Assembly: GCF_028476545.1 (NCBI RefSeq)
Contig: NW_026732770.1
Coordinates: forward strand, 138,579-202,578
Reading direction: 5' to 3'
DNA: 64,000 nt
Origin: Physella acuta
Lineage: Eukaryota; Mollusca; Gastropoda; Physidae
The notes below the pieces were generated by a model. That model ran no database searches. It was given only the letters and a program-made list of their open reading frames with translations, and was not told where the DNA came from. Shown piece by piece: positions 1 to 10,748 of this stretch. Position 1 is the first letter of the stretch, and every line of letters starts with the position of its first letter. The position numbers were made by a program, and so were the translations under genes.

Positions 1-480
1 TAAGAACGTATTACAGTCTGATGCAACAGTTGCAGGACTGATAACGAACACCAGGCCGCTGCGCAGTTAATAGTTCTGATGCAACAAATGGTAATTATTA
101 CGTATACGAGGGGATGATGGGAAGGCGACTGGTAGAGAGAGGGAGAACCCAGTTGGTTACTGAACGGTGTAGACGTGTGTGATTCGTGAGAATAGGAACG
201 ATGGACACGTGCATTCTGTTATGTTAGGACTAGTGAGGACAGTGGGGGTCAGTTGGTTCATTGTATTCTTGTGGAACATTGGTGCATTGTTATGTGGAGC
301 ATTTCTATTGATTCGTGTAATAAAGAGATCAATGTAAACCTGCATTTCCGAGTATCTATATTGTGGTCGATGTTGTGTGCTGGTCAAAGGTAGCACGAGT
401 AAATACACTCGGTAACATTTGGCGCTGTCAGCAGTGAAATCGGTAACATTTGGCACTACAAGTAAATAGACTCGGTAATA
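1..480 (+). repeat. 5' LTR of Gypsy-type element, copy 1 (partial)
   Basis: Corresponds to LTR positions 29-508 when compared with 18169-18676. An AATAAA polyadenylation signal lies near 319-324. The last ~70 bases contain a tandem duplication of the LTR/primer-site junction. Confidence 0.93.
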
Positions 481-482
481 TT

Positions 483-500
483 TGGCGTTGTCGAGCAGAA
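483..500 (+). other. Primer-binding-like site
   Basis: Begins TGGCGTTGTCGAGCAG three bases after the LTR end. It starts with TGG, the complement of a tRNA CCA end. I did not assign the tRNA. A near copy lies inside the LTR at about 418-434. Confidence 0.6.
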
Positions 501-654
501 GAATTCAACTAGACCAGCCGCTAGGGCACCCATAGTCAACCTAGTTAATAACTGTGTTTCGTGTGTGTGAATTCGAACATTCAGGAACAGGGAAAACTAT
601 TCTTACATACACGGTAGGAAAGGTCTTTTTTTTACTAAAAGAATTAAAATTAGA

Positions 655-1641
655 ATGTCTAATCTGGACGAAAGGCCGACCCATATTGTGGTCCTGCCCA
701 GAGAGTCCCACATCAACAAATTTTACGGGAACGGTGATCCAACCTTAACCAACAGGTTCAGTGAAGAGGTCAGGGCTGCCTGGGCCTCGAGATACATGTC
801 ACCAGAGGAAAGATTAAGATTGTTGATGGGCAGTATAGGAGAGACGGTTAGGGCAGAGGTCAAATGCCACGATAAAGCCCTCCAAACAGATCCAGATAAG
901 GTGCTAGATCTAATTGTGAAGACCTTTGGGGAGAGACGGTCGGGATCGCAACTGCTATCTGGGTTCGTAGGCTTAAAGCAGAGAATGGCGGAGAGTGCGA
1001 TGGAATATTCACACCGAATGAACAGGGCCTTTGACGCGGTAAAGGGCAAAACACCCGACATTGATGTGCGCCTACTGAGGGACCATTTCATCGAAGGGCT
1101 AGCGACCCCTATCTTAAGGAGAGATTTGAAGGAAGAGGTCTACAAGGACCCACAGTTGACCTTCCTTCAGGTCAGGAACTCAGCGATCCGCAGGTCCCAG
1201 GATGAGGACCAATCGATCTGTTCGGTAGACAAAGTCTCTGTGCCGGAACAGAAACAATCCCCACCCACAGGGACCGGCACGATGGAAACCATGATGGCTC
1301 AACTGTTGGCCCACCTGGATAAGGTTGACCAACGATTGGAGAGGTTAGAAAGCAGGTCAACAGCAGAGAATCAGGGCAAAAACGGGACAAAACATAGACA
1401 GGTTGGACAGCCGCGACCTGCTGGTCCATCACTCCAGTGGACAGCTGACGGTCGACCAATCTGCCTGTCCTGCTCACAACCCGGACATATGGCACGGTAC
1501 TGTCAGGGGAAACGATCGCTCTCTGTAAGGCAGGTCAAGGCTACAGAGCGGCGAGGTTATGGCGTAAGAAACAAAAGGAAACAAACAATGAAAGAGTCTC
1601 AAACAAGACTTGAAGAGAAATTATCAGATATTGAAAAATAA
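655..1641 (+). CDS. gag-like part of Gypsy-type element
   Basis: A 328-residue reading frame. The N-terminal ~190 residues look like a retrotransposon capsid region (FYGNGDPTLTNRF, then helical charged sequence). A CCHC zinc knuckle, C-x2-C-x4-H-x4-C, lies at residues 270-283 (CLSCSQPGHMARYC). Gag proteins of this group package element RNA. After about residue 300 the composition becomes AT-rich and K/E/Q-rich, which marks entry into the coiled-coil segment. The start chosen is the first ATG of the frame, about 170 bases after the LTR. The same protein is encoded in the duplicate at 18851-19837. Confidence 0.88.
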   Translation: MSNLDERPTHIVVLPRESHINKFYGNGDPTLTNRFSEEVRAAWASRYMSPEERLRLLMGSIGETVRAEVKCHDKALQTDPDKVLDLIVKTFGERRSGSQLLSGFVGLKQRMAESAMEYSHRMNRAFDAVKGKTPDIDVRLLRDHFIEGLATPILRRDLKEEVYKDPQLTFLQVRNSAIRRSQDEDQSICSVDKVSVPEQKQSPPTGTGTMETMMAQLLAHLDKVDQRLERLESRSTAENQGKNGTKHRQVGQPRPAGPSLQWTADGRPICLSCSQPGHMARYCQGKRSLSVRQVKATERRGYGVRNKRKQTMKESQTRLEEKLSDIEK

Positions 1642-1985
1642 CTTCAAATTACACAGCAAAAATTAGATTTGAAGCTTTCTGAACTTCAGAATTGTGAAAC
1701 TAAGCTAACAGATACTATAGCCTTAGTGGAAGAACTTAAGAATTCAAAAGACTTGTTAATAATAGAAAAAATGAACTGTGAAATGAACTTGGATGTTGAA
1801 AAGTTTCAAGTGAACAATTTGTTGGCAGAGAAAAATGATGATAAGGAGGAAATTGGTAGACTTAATAATGAGATCTCAATGTTAACCATGAAACGGGATA
1901 GGGAAAGTTCATGCAAATTAAAAGCACAGGAGAAATGTTCATCTTTAGAATGTCTGTTATCTGAAGAAGAAAATAAAATTGCAGC
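1570..1985 (+). other. AT-rich coiled-coil-coding segment, probably captured host sequence
   Basis: This stretch encodes heptad-like, K/E/L/N-rich sequence (for example ELQNCETKLTDTIALVEEL and EIGRLNNEISMLTMKR), typical of long coiled-coil proteins of golgin or kinesin type. It is clearly more AT-rich than the gag and integrase parts on either side. It resembles no Gypsy domain I know. The sequence returns to a recognisable Gypsy pattern at IAAVKEWKQPTTTVEVRS. No introns are visible, which fits copying from an mRNA. The parent gene is not identified. Confidence 0.65.
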
Positions 1986-2640
1986 TGTTAAAGAATGGAA
2001 ACAGCCAACAACCACAGTAGAGGTCAGATCATTCTTGGGCTTTGCTTCCTATTATAGAAAATTTGTACCTGGTTTTGCAAAAATTGCCGCACCGTTGCAT
2101 GACTTAGTAAACAAAATGACACAGAAACACAGTAAGGAGAAAAAGAAAGGTAAAACACAACTGATAGGTGAATTATGGACTGAGGAATGCCTGAACTCGT
2201 TTAAGCTACTGAAAAAGGCTTTGACAGAGGCGCCGATATTAGGATACGCAGACTTTGACAAACCATTTCGGCTAGAAATTGACGCCAGCTCTAAAGGTCT
2301 GGGAGCTGTACTATCACAACAACAGGAGCAAGGTTTCAGGGTTATTGTGTATGCCAGTCGAGCTCTGAAGGAATCAGAGAAGAACATGACAAATTACAGC
2401 GCCATGAAACTAGAACTTTTGACATTGAAATGGGCTGTGACTGAAAAATTCAGGGACTATCTTTTAGGTGCTAAATGTGTGGTATACACTGACAATAACC
2501 CCCTGAGTCACCTACAGACAGCAAAGTTGGGATCCATCGAACAGCGAATTGGCACTCTTTGACCTAGAGATACAATATCGCTCGGGGCGGTCCAATGGCA
2601 ATGCGGACGCTTTATCAAGGAATCCTTACGAGAGACCGGG
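1985..2640 (+). pseudogene. RT-connection and RNase H part of Gypsy-type element
   Basis: Starts in the RT-thumb/connection pattern (EVRSFLGFASYYRKFVPGFA) and continues into RNase H with its expected acidic positions: LEIDASSKGLGAVL, then SAMKLELLTLKWA, then VYTDNNPLSHL. The GRSNGNADALSR motif that commonly follows RNase H in Gypsy pol lies near 2590-2620. Not every usual pol part is recognisable in this element, so it probably could not move on its own. Confidence 0.85.
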
Positions 2641-2951
2641 CGATGAGGAAGAAACGCTGACAGGAATATGTGAGGTCAGAGCGTCAACAGATATCCCTCA
2701 CGGGGTGCAAGTGATGCAAAACGGGCAGACTGCGGTGGAGCACATATCCACAGAGCCCCGTCATATGGACATCATTGATTTTAATTGCCTTAATCATAAA
2801 GAGATAAGAAATGCCCAGAGAACGGATAGTGGGTTACAGCCGCTGTTGAAATACGTCCAGGAACAAAAATTCCCAAGAAGAAGGGTTTGGTCGGGAAACA
2901 AAGAAACTACTGAGTCAGTGGGACCGTCTCAGTATAAAGGATGGTGTTCTC

Positions 2952-4376
2952 ATGCGGAGAATTCATGACCAAATAGACGGGACAATACACCAGGTGGTGG
3001 TGCCTGGACAGTTACGAGAAGAAGTGCTAAAGTTGGCACATGACAGGGCGGGACACCAGGGTCAGGACAGGACGCACAAAATATTACGACGGCGGTGCTA
3101 CTGGCCCAATATGGAGATGGAGGTCAAACGCCTTTGTGAGGCTTGTGTGAGGTGTCAGCATGCGAAAATGCCAGTTGTCAAAATGAGACAGCCATCAGGA
3201 CACTTACTGGCGACAAAACCACTAGAGATTGTGGCTATGGACTTTACGTCGTTGGAGCAATCATCGGATGGGACGGAACATGTGTTGGTGATGACTGACG
3301 TATTCACCAAATGGACTGTCGCGGTACCCACACGAGATCAGACGGCCAAAACAGTGGCAAAGGTCTTAATAGAACATTGGTTCATCAAATATGGCATACG
3401 AAGACAATTACACTCTGACCAAGGAAGGGCCTTCGAGTCAGAAGTAATTAACCAACTGTGCAGCCACTACGGGATCAACAAAACTAGAACAACCACATAT
3501 AATCCTAAAGGAAACGGACAGTGCGAGCGGTTCAACCGCAGCATGCATGATTTGCTGCGTACTCTAGAACCTGAACAGAAAAAACGTTGGCCTGATTTTC
3601 TCCCAGAGTTGGTATATCTATACAACTGCACCCCCCATGCCACAACCGGCTTTTCGCCACACATGTTACTGTTCGGACGGGAGGCTCGACTCCCTCTTGA
3701 CTTGTTCCTAGGAAAAAAGGAAAGCATGACTGGCTCATACACCGCACTGGAATATGTGAATGAACATTTGAGACGAATAAGAGAAATGTACAGGGTGGTA
3801 CAAGGAAGACTAGAACATGAAGCACGGCGAAGAGAACCGCCGGTACAGACAAAAGACCCGCCACTCCAACTAAACGACAAAGTATTACTGCGTAGCCACC
3901 CATTAGGCAGAAACAAAATCCACGACTTCTGGGGACAGGAGATATGGCAAGTCGTGGAGATGCCTAAAGTAGCAGGTGGCCCCTTTAAAATAAGACCCAC
4001 CAATCACACCAAACCGGATCGGTGGGCGAATATTGCTCAATTAAAGAAATATTGGCATAGTCAAGATGAGCATTTACACACAAAGAAACCTAAGACAATT
4101 AGGGAACCGGAAACTACAACGGAAATTCTCATACCCATCCCGGAACCATGTCACCATCAACAGCACAACAGCGATACACAAGTGGAGGATAACGGCAACA
4201 ATGAGGATCCCGATCCTCCCAGAAGCAGAGAGACAGTAGACCATCAGATAAGTGGTCCGCGGAGAAGTTTGAGAAACAGAAAGAATACGAAATTTTTCGT
4301 CAGCAACCATCAATTCTTTCATGGTCGCGCTGGGATGAGAACAGACTGTTCAAAAGCTATAAAATTGAACCGGTGA
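2952..4376 (+). CDS. Integrase part of Gypsy-type element
   Basis: A 474-residue frame. The zinc-binding HHCC motif is H30-x4-H35-x29-C65-x2-C68, the canonical spacing. The catalytic triad is D97, D156, E192, with 35 residues between the last two, as in retroviral-type integrases (AMDFTSL, LHSDQGRAF, GQCERFNRS). The C-terminal third carries a GPFKIRP block and a hydrophilic tail. It would insert element DNA into the host genome. An identical copy lies at 21148-22572. Confidence 0.92.
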   Translation: MRRIHDQIDGTIHQVVVPGQLREEVLKLAHDRAGHQGQDRTHKILRRRCYWPNMEMEVKRLCEACVRCQHAKMPVVKMRQPSGHLLATKPLEIVAMDFTSLEQSSDGTEHVLVMTDVFTKWTVAVPTRDQTAKTVAKVLIEHWFIKYGIRRQLHSDQGRAFESEVINQLCSHYGINKTRTTTYNPKGNGQCERFNRSMHDLLRTLEPEQKKRWPDFLPELVYLYNCTPHATTGFSPHMLLFGREARLPLDLFLGKKESMTGSYTALEYVNEHLRRIREMYRVVQGRLEHEARRREPPVQTKDPPLQLNDKVLLRSHPLGRNKIHDFWGQEIWQVVEMPKVAGGPFKIRPTNHTKPDRWANIAQLKKYWHSQDEHLHTKKPKTIREPETTTEILIPIPEPCHHQQHNSDTQVEDNGNNEDPDPPRSRETVDHQISGPRRSLRNRKNTKFFVSNHQFFHGRAGMRTDCSKAIKLNR

Positions 4377-4400
4377 AGACACCAAACGAAAAAAGGTGGA

Positions 4401-4476
4401 TGTGAATTCTAGAACTGCTTTGTTTCTGAGGAATAGGATGTGAATTCTAGAACTGCTTTGTGTCTGAGGAATATGA
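4401..4476 (+). repeat. 38-bp tandem duplication before the 3' LTR
   Basis: Two units of 38 bp, beginning tgtgaattctagaactgctt, differ at two positions. They lie between the integrase part and the purine tract. Also present in copy 2 at 22597-22672. Confidence 0.85.
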
Positions 4477-4635
4477 TGTAGACACATTTGATATGTTGAA
4501 ATAGGGATAACTGTCAATCTTATACGAATGTGACGACATTGACAATGAGTGGAACAGTTAAAATTTTTTTTACGGTGTTGCGTTTGACATTGAAGGAGTG
4601 CACCTGCCAAGCGTTGTTTGTGGTTGAAAACACAC

Positions 4636-4653
4636 AAAAAAGGCGGGGGTGGA
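4636..4653 (+). other. Polypurine tract
   Basis: Purine-rich stretch (aaaaaaggcgggggtgga) directly before the 3' LTR, the usual plus-strand primer site of LTR elements. Confidence 0.8.
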
Positions 4654-5161
4654 TGTAACTAGGGTAGTTACCATACTATTGTAAGAACGTATTACAGTCT
4701 GATGCAACAGTTGCAGGACTGATAACGAACACCAGGCCGCTGCGCAGTTAATAGTTCTGATGCAACAAATGGTAATTATTACGTATACGAGGGGATGATG
4801 GGAAGGCGACTGGTAGAGAGAGGGAGAACCCAGTTGGTTACTGAACGGTGTAGACGTGTGTGATTCGTGAGAATAGGAACGATGGACACGTGCATTCTGT
4901 TATGTTAGGACTAGTGAGGACAGTGGGGGTCAGTTGGTTCATTGTATTCTTGTGGAACATTGGTGCATTGTTATGTGGAGCATTTCTATTGATTCGTGTA
5001 ATAAAGAGATCAATGTAAACCTGCATTTCCGAGTATCTATATTGTGGTCGATGTTGTGTGCTGGTCAAAGGTAGCACGAGTAAATACACTCGGTAACATT
5101 TGGCGCTGTCAGCAGTGAAATCGGTAACATTTGGCACTACAAGTAAATAGACTCGGTAACA
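4654..5161 (+). repeat. 3' LTR of Gypsy-type element, copy 1
   Basis: 508 bp, begins TGTAACTAGGGT and ends CGGTAACA (TG...CA). Followed by taaa, one side of a 4-bp target duplication. Confidence 0.95.
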
Positions 5162-5165
5162 TAAA

Positions 5166-5660
5166 AATTCTTAGTTTTTATTTTAAATAAAAATATGTTA
5201 AAACATCACATAATTTGTGAGTGAGCTATTTTTTTTTGTATGTGTAATGGTTTCTCGCCTCATGATTATTTTTTATGTTTTTTAGTATTTATATTATTAG
5301 TTTTTAATACATTTCCTTTTTATGCTATGTCATTTTTATTATGTATTTAAAAAAAATAATAATTAAGAGAAGTAATTGCTTTTTAATTTGTTTAGTGCAA
5401 ATCTATTAAAAATTTCTTAAGAGCACACATATTTAACTATTTAAAAAAGGGAAATAAGTCATGGGAGTGGTTAGAAAGTTTGCCTATCTTTCACACTAAA
5501 AGTCATGTAGCCTATATATTTTTGTCCCTTACGAAACAGCATGTGTTAGCTACTGTAGAACATCACTACTGTCATAGATCTGTTTTGTTTTTACTAGAAA
5601 ATTACTTTTTTAACTATAAAAAATTGATTATGGTCAGCTCTGGGCCCCTAAACGACCTGC
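5166..5660. other. Unique AT-rich sequence
   Basis: No gene, RNA or repeat end recognised. The duplicate is at 23362-23856. It ends in a poly-C run. Confidence 0.5.
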
Positions 5661-5776
5661 CCCCCCCCCCCCCCCCCCCCCCCGCATTGCGGGGTCTGGC
5701 GGCACTGTAGTTCCGCCCTGCAAAGACATATTTTTTTCAAAACCCGATCAGGCCAGAAATGAGTATCATATGTTCG

Positions 5777-5834
<58 letters not shown>

Positions 5835-5889
5835 GGGAGGCCCAAAAATCTTTTTGCGGGGTGGCCCTTTTTTCTAGTTCCGACACTGG
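5661..5889. repeat. hAT-like MITE end with poly-C and (TA)n
   Basis: A 23-bp poly-C run, a (TA)n run at about 5781-5831, then a right end reading ctagttccgacactgg. Its complement, CAGTGTCGGAACTAG, matches the left end of a fragment at 16999. Such ends are typical of hAT MITEs. No complete pair of ends is visible. The duplicate is at 23857-24085. Confidence 0.55.
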
Positions 5890-5925
5890 ATAAACTTATA
5901 GTATTTTAATTACGATTTAACTCTT

Positions 5926-6330
5926 GTAAGAAGCTTTTCATTTAGTTCGATAGATTCGTGGCTTTTTGGTGTTATGATTGCACTGTTGGCAATGCTTTCA
6001 TCAACTGGTACGATGATCTCAGGAAAGACGACATGTAGAATATATTCGTTTTCGATGCATACTCTCTTGTAGTTTTCCATCATTAAGTTTTAAACGCCAT
6101 TCTGAAAAATCCCGTTCAGATCATCAGCACGCGTGTTTTGATCTAATTTTATGACCTGAATTAGATTCTAATACTTGCTGTTCTTCATGCATGAGAAAAC
6201 TATTTTAATTCTACTGCCACGTGGAACAAATGGGATAACTTGTCGAAAATCGCCACCGAAAAGAAAAACAGCACCTCCAAACGGTTTTCTAGAAGGAACA
6301 TTTGGATTTTCACCTAACACTAATGTCATT
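5926..6330 (-). pseudogene. Helitron PIF1-like helicase fragments
   Basis: On the minus strand 6330-6220 encodes KPFGGAVFLFGGDFRQVIPF followed by VPRGSR, the Walker-B region block of PIF1-type helicases carried by Helitrons. 6080-5930 encodes VVFPEIIVPVDESIANSAII then TPKSHESIELNEKL, the next conserved block. The blocks are in correct order but no longer form one continuous frame, so the gene is decayed. The protein would unwind DNA during rolling-circle transposition. The C-terminal blocks are not found next to it. A candidate lies at 16503-16686. Duplicate at 24122-24526. Confidence 0.8.
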
Positions 6331-6890
6331 CAAAAAGAAGACTACTTGGTACAAACAAACAAAATATATTTTTCTTTCTTGAAATTGCAAATGATTAATA
6401 TCATTATATTTCCCTAGCATGTATACAGTGAATAAGATTTATAGGCAAATCAAGATTAGTAGTAGTAATAAATATATAATTTTACTCAGTAATAATAACC
6501 TTTATAGTCCAATCATTACATATGCAAAAGATACACACAATGAACGCAACACAATCTGTTTTGTAATCCTTGAATAAAAACAATTTGACATAATGATTCC
6601 TAGAATATTAAGACAAACGAACTAGGGGAAATAATCACTCTCTTAATATAAATATGTATATTTCTACAAATTTAAGTATAAATGTCAAAACATATCACTA
6701 ATTACTTTAGTATGTAGTTAAAAAAACGTTACTTTATTTGTTTTTACAAAAATATCTAGTCTACAATCAGAATTAAATATATTGTCATCATAAATGCTAA
6801 AATCTTACAGCATAATGTAAGTTTTTAAAATCAGTGTTGGTATAAAACCACGCTTTTCGATTTTATATTACAATAAACTCTAATAGGTGG
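6331..6890. other. AT-rich sequence without recognised features
   Basis: No coding or structured element supported. The duplicate is at 24527-25086. Confidence 0.5.
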
Positions 6891-6894
6891 AACA

Positions 6895-7224
6895 TCTATA
6901 TAATAATTCTCTTCTTGGAGACCATAGAAAACACCAAGCTGTAAGCGCGCTCCCTACCACCCCTACATGGTCTGTTGAGCTGTGGTTCACGCTAAATGTT
7001 TACAATCGTAGAGCCGGGTTTAGTGACGGCTATTAGGGCAGATTAGGGGTTGGGGAAAGGAGGGGGGGGGGCTGTTATCGTCCTTAACGAACTACTGATA
7101 GTGTTTTAAAGCAAATATTTTCAGTTGCACTATTGGTACTGTCGAATTCACAAATTATGAACTACTGAAAAGTAGAAAATAAAACAACTAAATAGCGGCG
7201 TATGATACGCCGCGGGTCGGCTAG
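6895..7224 (+). mobile_element. Helitron 3' region, family H4
   Basis: Ends with the hallmark of Helitrons. A perfect 8-bp stem with 3-nt loop (GCGGCGTA-tga-TACGCCGC, 7195-7213) is followed by cgggtcgg, CTAG (7221-7224) and a T. The ~330 bp upstream match the reverse complement of 42270-42600 and the last ~80 bp match 12995-13075, so this is a repeat family. The 5' end was not located. Copy 2 has the same end at 25417-25420. Confidence 0.85.
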
Positions 7225-7466
7225 TTTTAAATAATAGCCTATATGTAACTAAAACATTGTTCTAACAGTTCAGTTCACACATTTTCTAATTAGCTACAGG
7301 TATTTTTTTTTGTTCTTTAAAGATCATTTAAAAATAAATAATGATAAGGTATGGGTTGGATCACTGTATTGCACACACACCTCTTTACTGGTAATTGCAA
7401 AATTATGTAAAGAGTTTTACCTGTTTCAAAAGCTATTATTCTGGCGGCAAGGTACTTTGATACCTC

Positions 7467-7580
7467 ATTAGGGGTCGTCCATAAATGACGCCACGCTTTT
7501 TTGGTCATTTTTTACCCCTTCCCCCAATACGTCACAAAAAGTCAGACCCCCCATAAAATGACGTCACACTCCACCCCACC
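7467..7580. repeat. Dispersed transposon-like terminus
   Basis: Begins gggtcgtccataaatgacgc and ends with an aaaatgacgtcacac motif before a poly-C run. It resembles DNA-transposon ends found in many animal genomes. A degenerate relative is at about 14695-14730. I could not define a full element. Confidence 0.4.
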
Positions 7581-7592
7581 CCCCCCCCCCCC

Positions 7593-7798
7593 TAGGGTTG
7601 CCAGGTGTCCAGTTTTGAACTGGACAGTCCAGTATTTGAGCAGACTGTCCAGGATAAAATAAATATAAATACTGGACAAGTATATGAATAATACTCTGTT
7701 ACCCCCCCCCCCCCCCTTTCTTCTGCTTTGCGGCATACCTGAGAAGGGAAGGATGGAAAGGTGTCCAGTATTTTCGGAAAAGGTATCTGGCAACCCTA
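7593..7798. mobile_element. MITE with TAGGGTTGCCAG termini
   Basis: A 206-bp element with inverted ends TAGGGTTGCCAG...CTGGCAACCCTA and internal inverted gtccagt motifs. It may have used TA as target duplication. Poly-C runs lie at both edges and inside. Duplicate at 25789-25994. Confidence 0.75.
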
Positions 7799-7942
7799 CC
7801 CCCCCACCCCCCATTTACAATTTATCCAATGTTTTAAATTTACTGTGTTTTCATCCCTTTAAAATTACTTGTTGACACAGCATTAATAATGAGCGTGCAG
7901 GACCCATACGTGGCACCAGCAGGTAAACAGTAACATAGTGAG

Positions 7943-9835
7943 TGTTATGATGCATGTTCGACTAGGGAAATTGGTGCGCATGAATGCTGGTGCGAAGCGA
8001 TAATATTGAACGAGTGAAAGTGTGACGCAGTACGCAAGAAAGTGACGCCTTAGGGTAGTTGTACCCTCTTACTGCATAGCTGTGGTACAAATATAGAACC
8101 CAGTTATAACATGGTGGAGCAGCATTAACGTGAACCAGCTAGAGTAACATGAAGCAGCTATAACAGAATGAAGACAGCTCAAGCAGTATAACAGCATGAA
8201 GCAGTATAACAAGGAGAAGTAGTTTAGAAGCTAGTCGGCGGATATAACATCTAGTCAGAAAACGCTATCACTGTCTAATCATTCAAGTTTCATCGATATA
8301 ATTTTCGTACGGACTATGTCTCTGTGATATATGGACTGTTATTGTGAAAACCGTGTGTGAAGAACGCAGCGTGGAAACCCACGTTGAAGACTCGTGTGTG
8401 AAGACCCGTTCTAAGAAGACTCGTGTGTGAAGACCGTGCTAAGAAGACCCGTGTTTGAAGACCTATGTATGAAGACCAGTTCTAAGAAGACCCGTGCTCT
8501 GAGGACCCAAGCCGTTATGTGAGCGGGTGAATGGATTTTTTTGTATTATTTTATTTGTTGCGAATCTGGGAGTGCATGGTGGTCCAATGGGGAACAGCAC
8601 GGGGTCCCCTTTCCGCTCGAAGCGGTCAGTATAAATTGACCGCTCGGAGTGATTTTCTTCCTTTTTTTGACCCGCGGCGGGTCAGGTTTCTGCGTGGCGC
8701 ACCGCACGCGTGGAGGTATTTGTTTTTTTATACTTTATCTTTATGTGATTTGTATGAATGCGACTGTCGATGTTTCTCGTTTTCTTTCATTTTCGTCTAA
8801 AACGAGATAGTGAGCATCGGCATGTCTGGTATGCACGTGGTGTGTTATTTTGAAAGATTTAAAATGTATTTTTTTCTAAACCCGTGGCGTGTGTTTCGGA
8901 CCACGTGGTTTAGGCCAGTGTGTTTAGGAGTGTTTCCTAAACTGGTGTGAATGCGTGTGTGCATTTACCTGATTGTTTTATGATGTGTTATTGACTAGGG
9001 TTGGCTTAGTCAATAGTCATTTGTTTTAGACAGTAATTAGATTAGCATATTTTAGTTGCCTCGAGTTTTAGGTTGTTTAAAATTAATGTGTGTGCTGTTT
9101 CGTGCAACGTCATGTTAAGTATCGCTTGCTTTGTGTCTGCCTTCATTGGGGCCTTAGCGGAGTGTGTTAACTTTAATGTTATCAATATGGATATTGTTTA
9201 GATAGACCAATGGCTTCGGGCTTCCTTGTGTAGGAAAGATTGGTTCTACGATGAATTTGTTTACACGTTATTTTTAAGTTGCTAGTTCTTCTTTAGACAG
9301 TGGTTAGTTGTTTTTGAGAATTGCTTTTAGAATTGTATAGTAAGGATTAGTTTTACTCGAGGCTTTAGCTAGATAGTAGTAGTAGGTAGCATTTTGAACT
9401 TGTGTATATATTTATGTATATATCTGCCATTACCATGCATTTTTCTTATGTTTTCCTTTTCTTTTTCTCTTCCCCCCCCCCCCCTTCCAGTCAGGTTGCT
9501 TGTGCAACTTGGCTGGGTGTTTTGTTATATATGAATTGTTTTGTTTGATGTAAAAAGTTTGTTTCGTTTGGTTCTGTTTTGTGTCAGTTTTTACCTATTC
9601 TTTTTTTATAACTTTTGGTTCCATATTTTGTTGAATAAATTTTATGCTAGTCATTCTTGGTAAATAAATTTTATTAACTGTAAAAGTTTTTGTTTTATTT
9701 TAGTAGCTCATTATTTAGACTAAGGTTAGGGTTTAACCACTGTGGGTTCTACCACGGTTGCACTGACCGGACAGATTAGTTAGTTAAGCCTAGAAGGGTA
9801 GATTTTAGGTATCCCCCCCCCTAGCAGGGCTTACA
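7943..9835 (+). repeat. Long LTR, copy 1
   Basis: TG...CA ends, two AATAAA signals near 9635 and 9663 suiting an R region close to the 3' side, and a primer-like site just after. The U3-like part holds degenerate ~20-bp repeats (8345-8512). The sharp shared boundary at 8519 (gtgagcgggtgaatgg), where shorter copies begin, may mark the transcription start; this is inference. Copy 2 is 26139-28032. Confidence 0.65.
8345..8512 (+). repeat. Degenerate ~20-bp repeats in U3-like region
   Basis: Repeated tgtgaagacccgt / ctaagaagacccg motifs, about eight units. Related repeats occur at 33175-33300. Short U3 repeats are often enhancers, but that is inference. Confidence 0.65.
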
Positions 9836-10271
9836 AATTGGTAGCACGAGTGGGGTCAGTGCTTTAGTCTAACTAAATTTTTGTTTTTTTGCTAGGGCTA
9901 GGTGTAGCTTAGTTAAATTTTTTTGTTTTTGATAGGCCCTTTTTGGAACCATATGTGTTTAGTTTTTGTTTAGTGTAGGAATTGTTTGTTGTTAAAGCAC
10001 CCAGTCAGGTTGGCGGAGAGACGTGCATTGGTGAGCCTCTAGTGTGCTAGGCGGGACAAGGCGCGGTGTGTGGCGCGTGATCTGGTGTGTGAGGCAGTCC
10101 TACCAGCGAGAGGCCTACAGCGGAAATTCCTTGACCCACAAAGAGGGCTACTGGACACCCGCCCCACGGGTGTGTCGAAGCGGAGGCACGATCGTTGGGG
10201 GCGGGTAACAGTCGGAGAGCCAGTGGGGCAAGGCGGTTGCGTCACCACCTGGCCCAGCCAAGCGAACGCTC

Positions 10272-10489
<218 letters not shown>

Positions 10490-10745
10490 GTCCTATATAA
10501 TATGCATACACACATAATAACACAAATGTTTTGGCGTCTATAATACTTTAATAACAGATGTTTACCTCTCCCACGTTTTAACCCAATGTTCTTAGTTTGT
10601 TTGTTTTCATGCTAAGATATTTAATAACTTTTGACAGATATGTAATTCATACCAAATCACTTAAGAAAATTCAATTACGTGCCAAATAATTAGGAAAATA
10701 AAGTTGTTTAAATTTGTTTGTTGATGACTAATTGTTAATATAAAA
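10490..10745. other. AT-rich sequence without recognised features
   Basis: Nothing supported on either strand. Confidence 0.5.
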
Positions 10746-10748
10746 GCA

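Larger units (their letters stand above)
1..5161 (+). mobile_element. Ty3/Gypsy-type LTR element, copy 1 (fossil, left end outside window)
   Basis: Parts in order: 5' LTR (first 28 bases outside the window), a primer-binding-like site, gag with a zinc knuckle, an AT-rich coiled-coil-coding segment, RNase H, integrase, a purine tract, 3' LTR (4654-5161). The HHCC and DDE integrase motifs and the CCHC knuckle assign it to the Ty3/Gypsy group. The two LTRs look identical except for one base next to the 3' terminus, so the insertion is very young. As a whole it is broken (a few breaks) and is treated as a fossil. The 4 bases after the 3' LTR (taaa) match the target duplication seen at copy 2. Confidence 0.93.

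Noticed and set aside
157-456. 99-residue minus-strand frame, present four times
   Set aside because: It lies antisense within the Gypsy LTR and is repeated because the LTR is. No domain.
3467-4003. 178-residue minus-strand frame
   Set aside because: Shadow of the integrase part on the other strand.
8531-8800. 89-93-residue frame present in all long-LTR units
   Set aside because: Conserved only because the LTR DNA is conserved. It lies within the LTR and has no recognisable domain.
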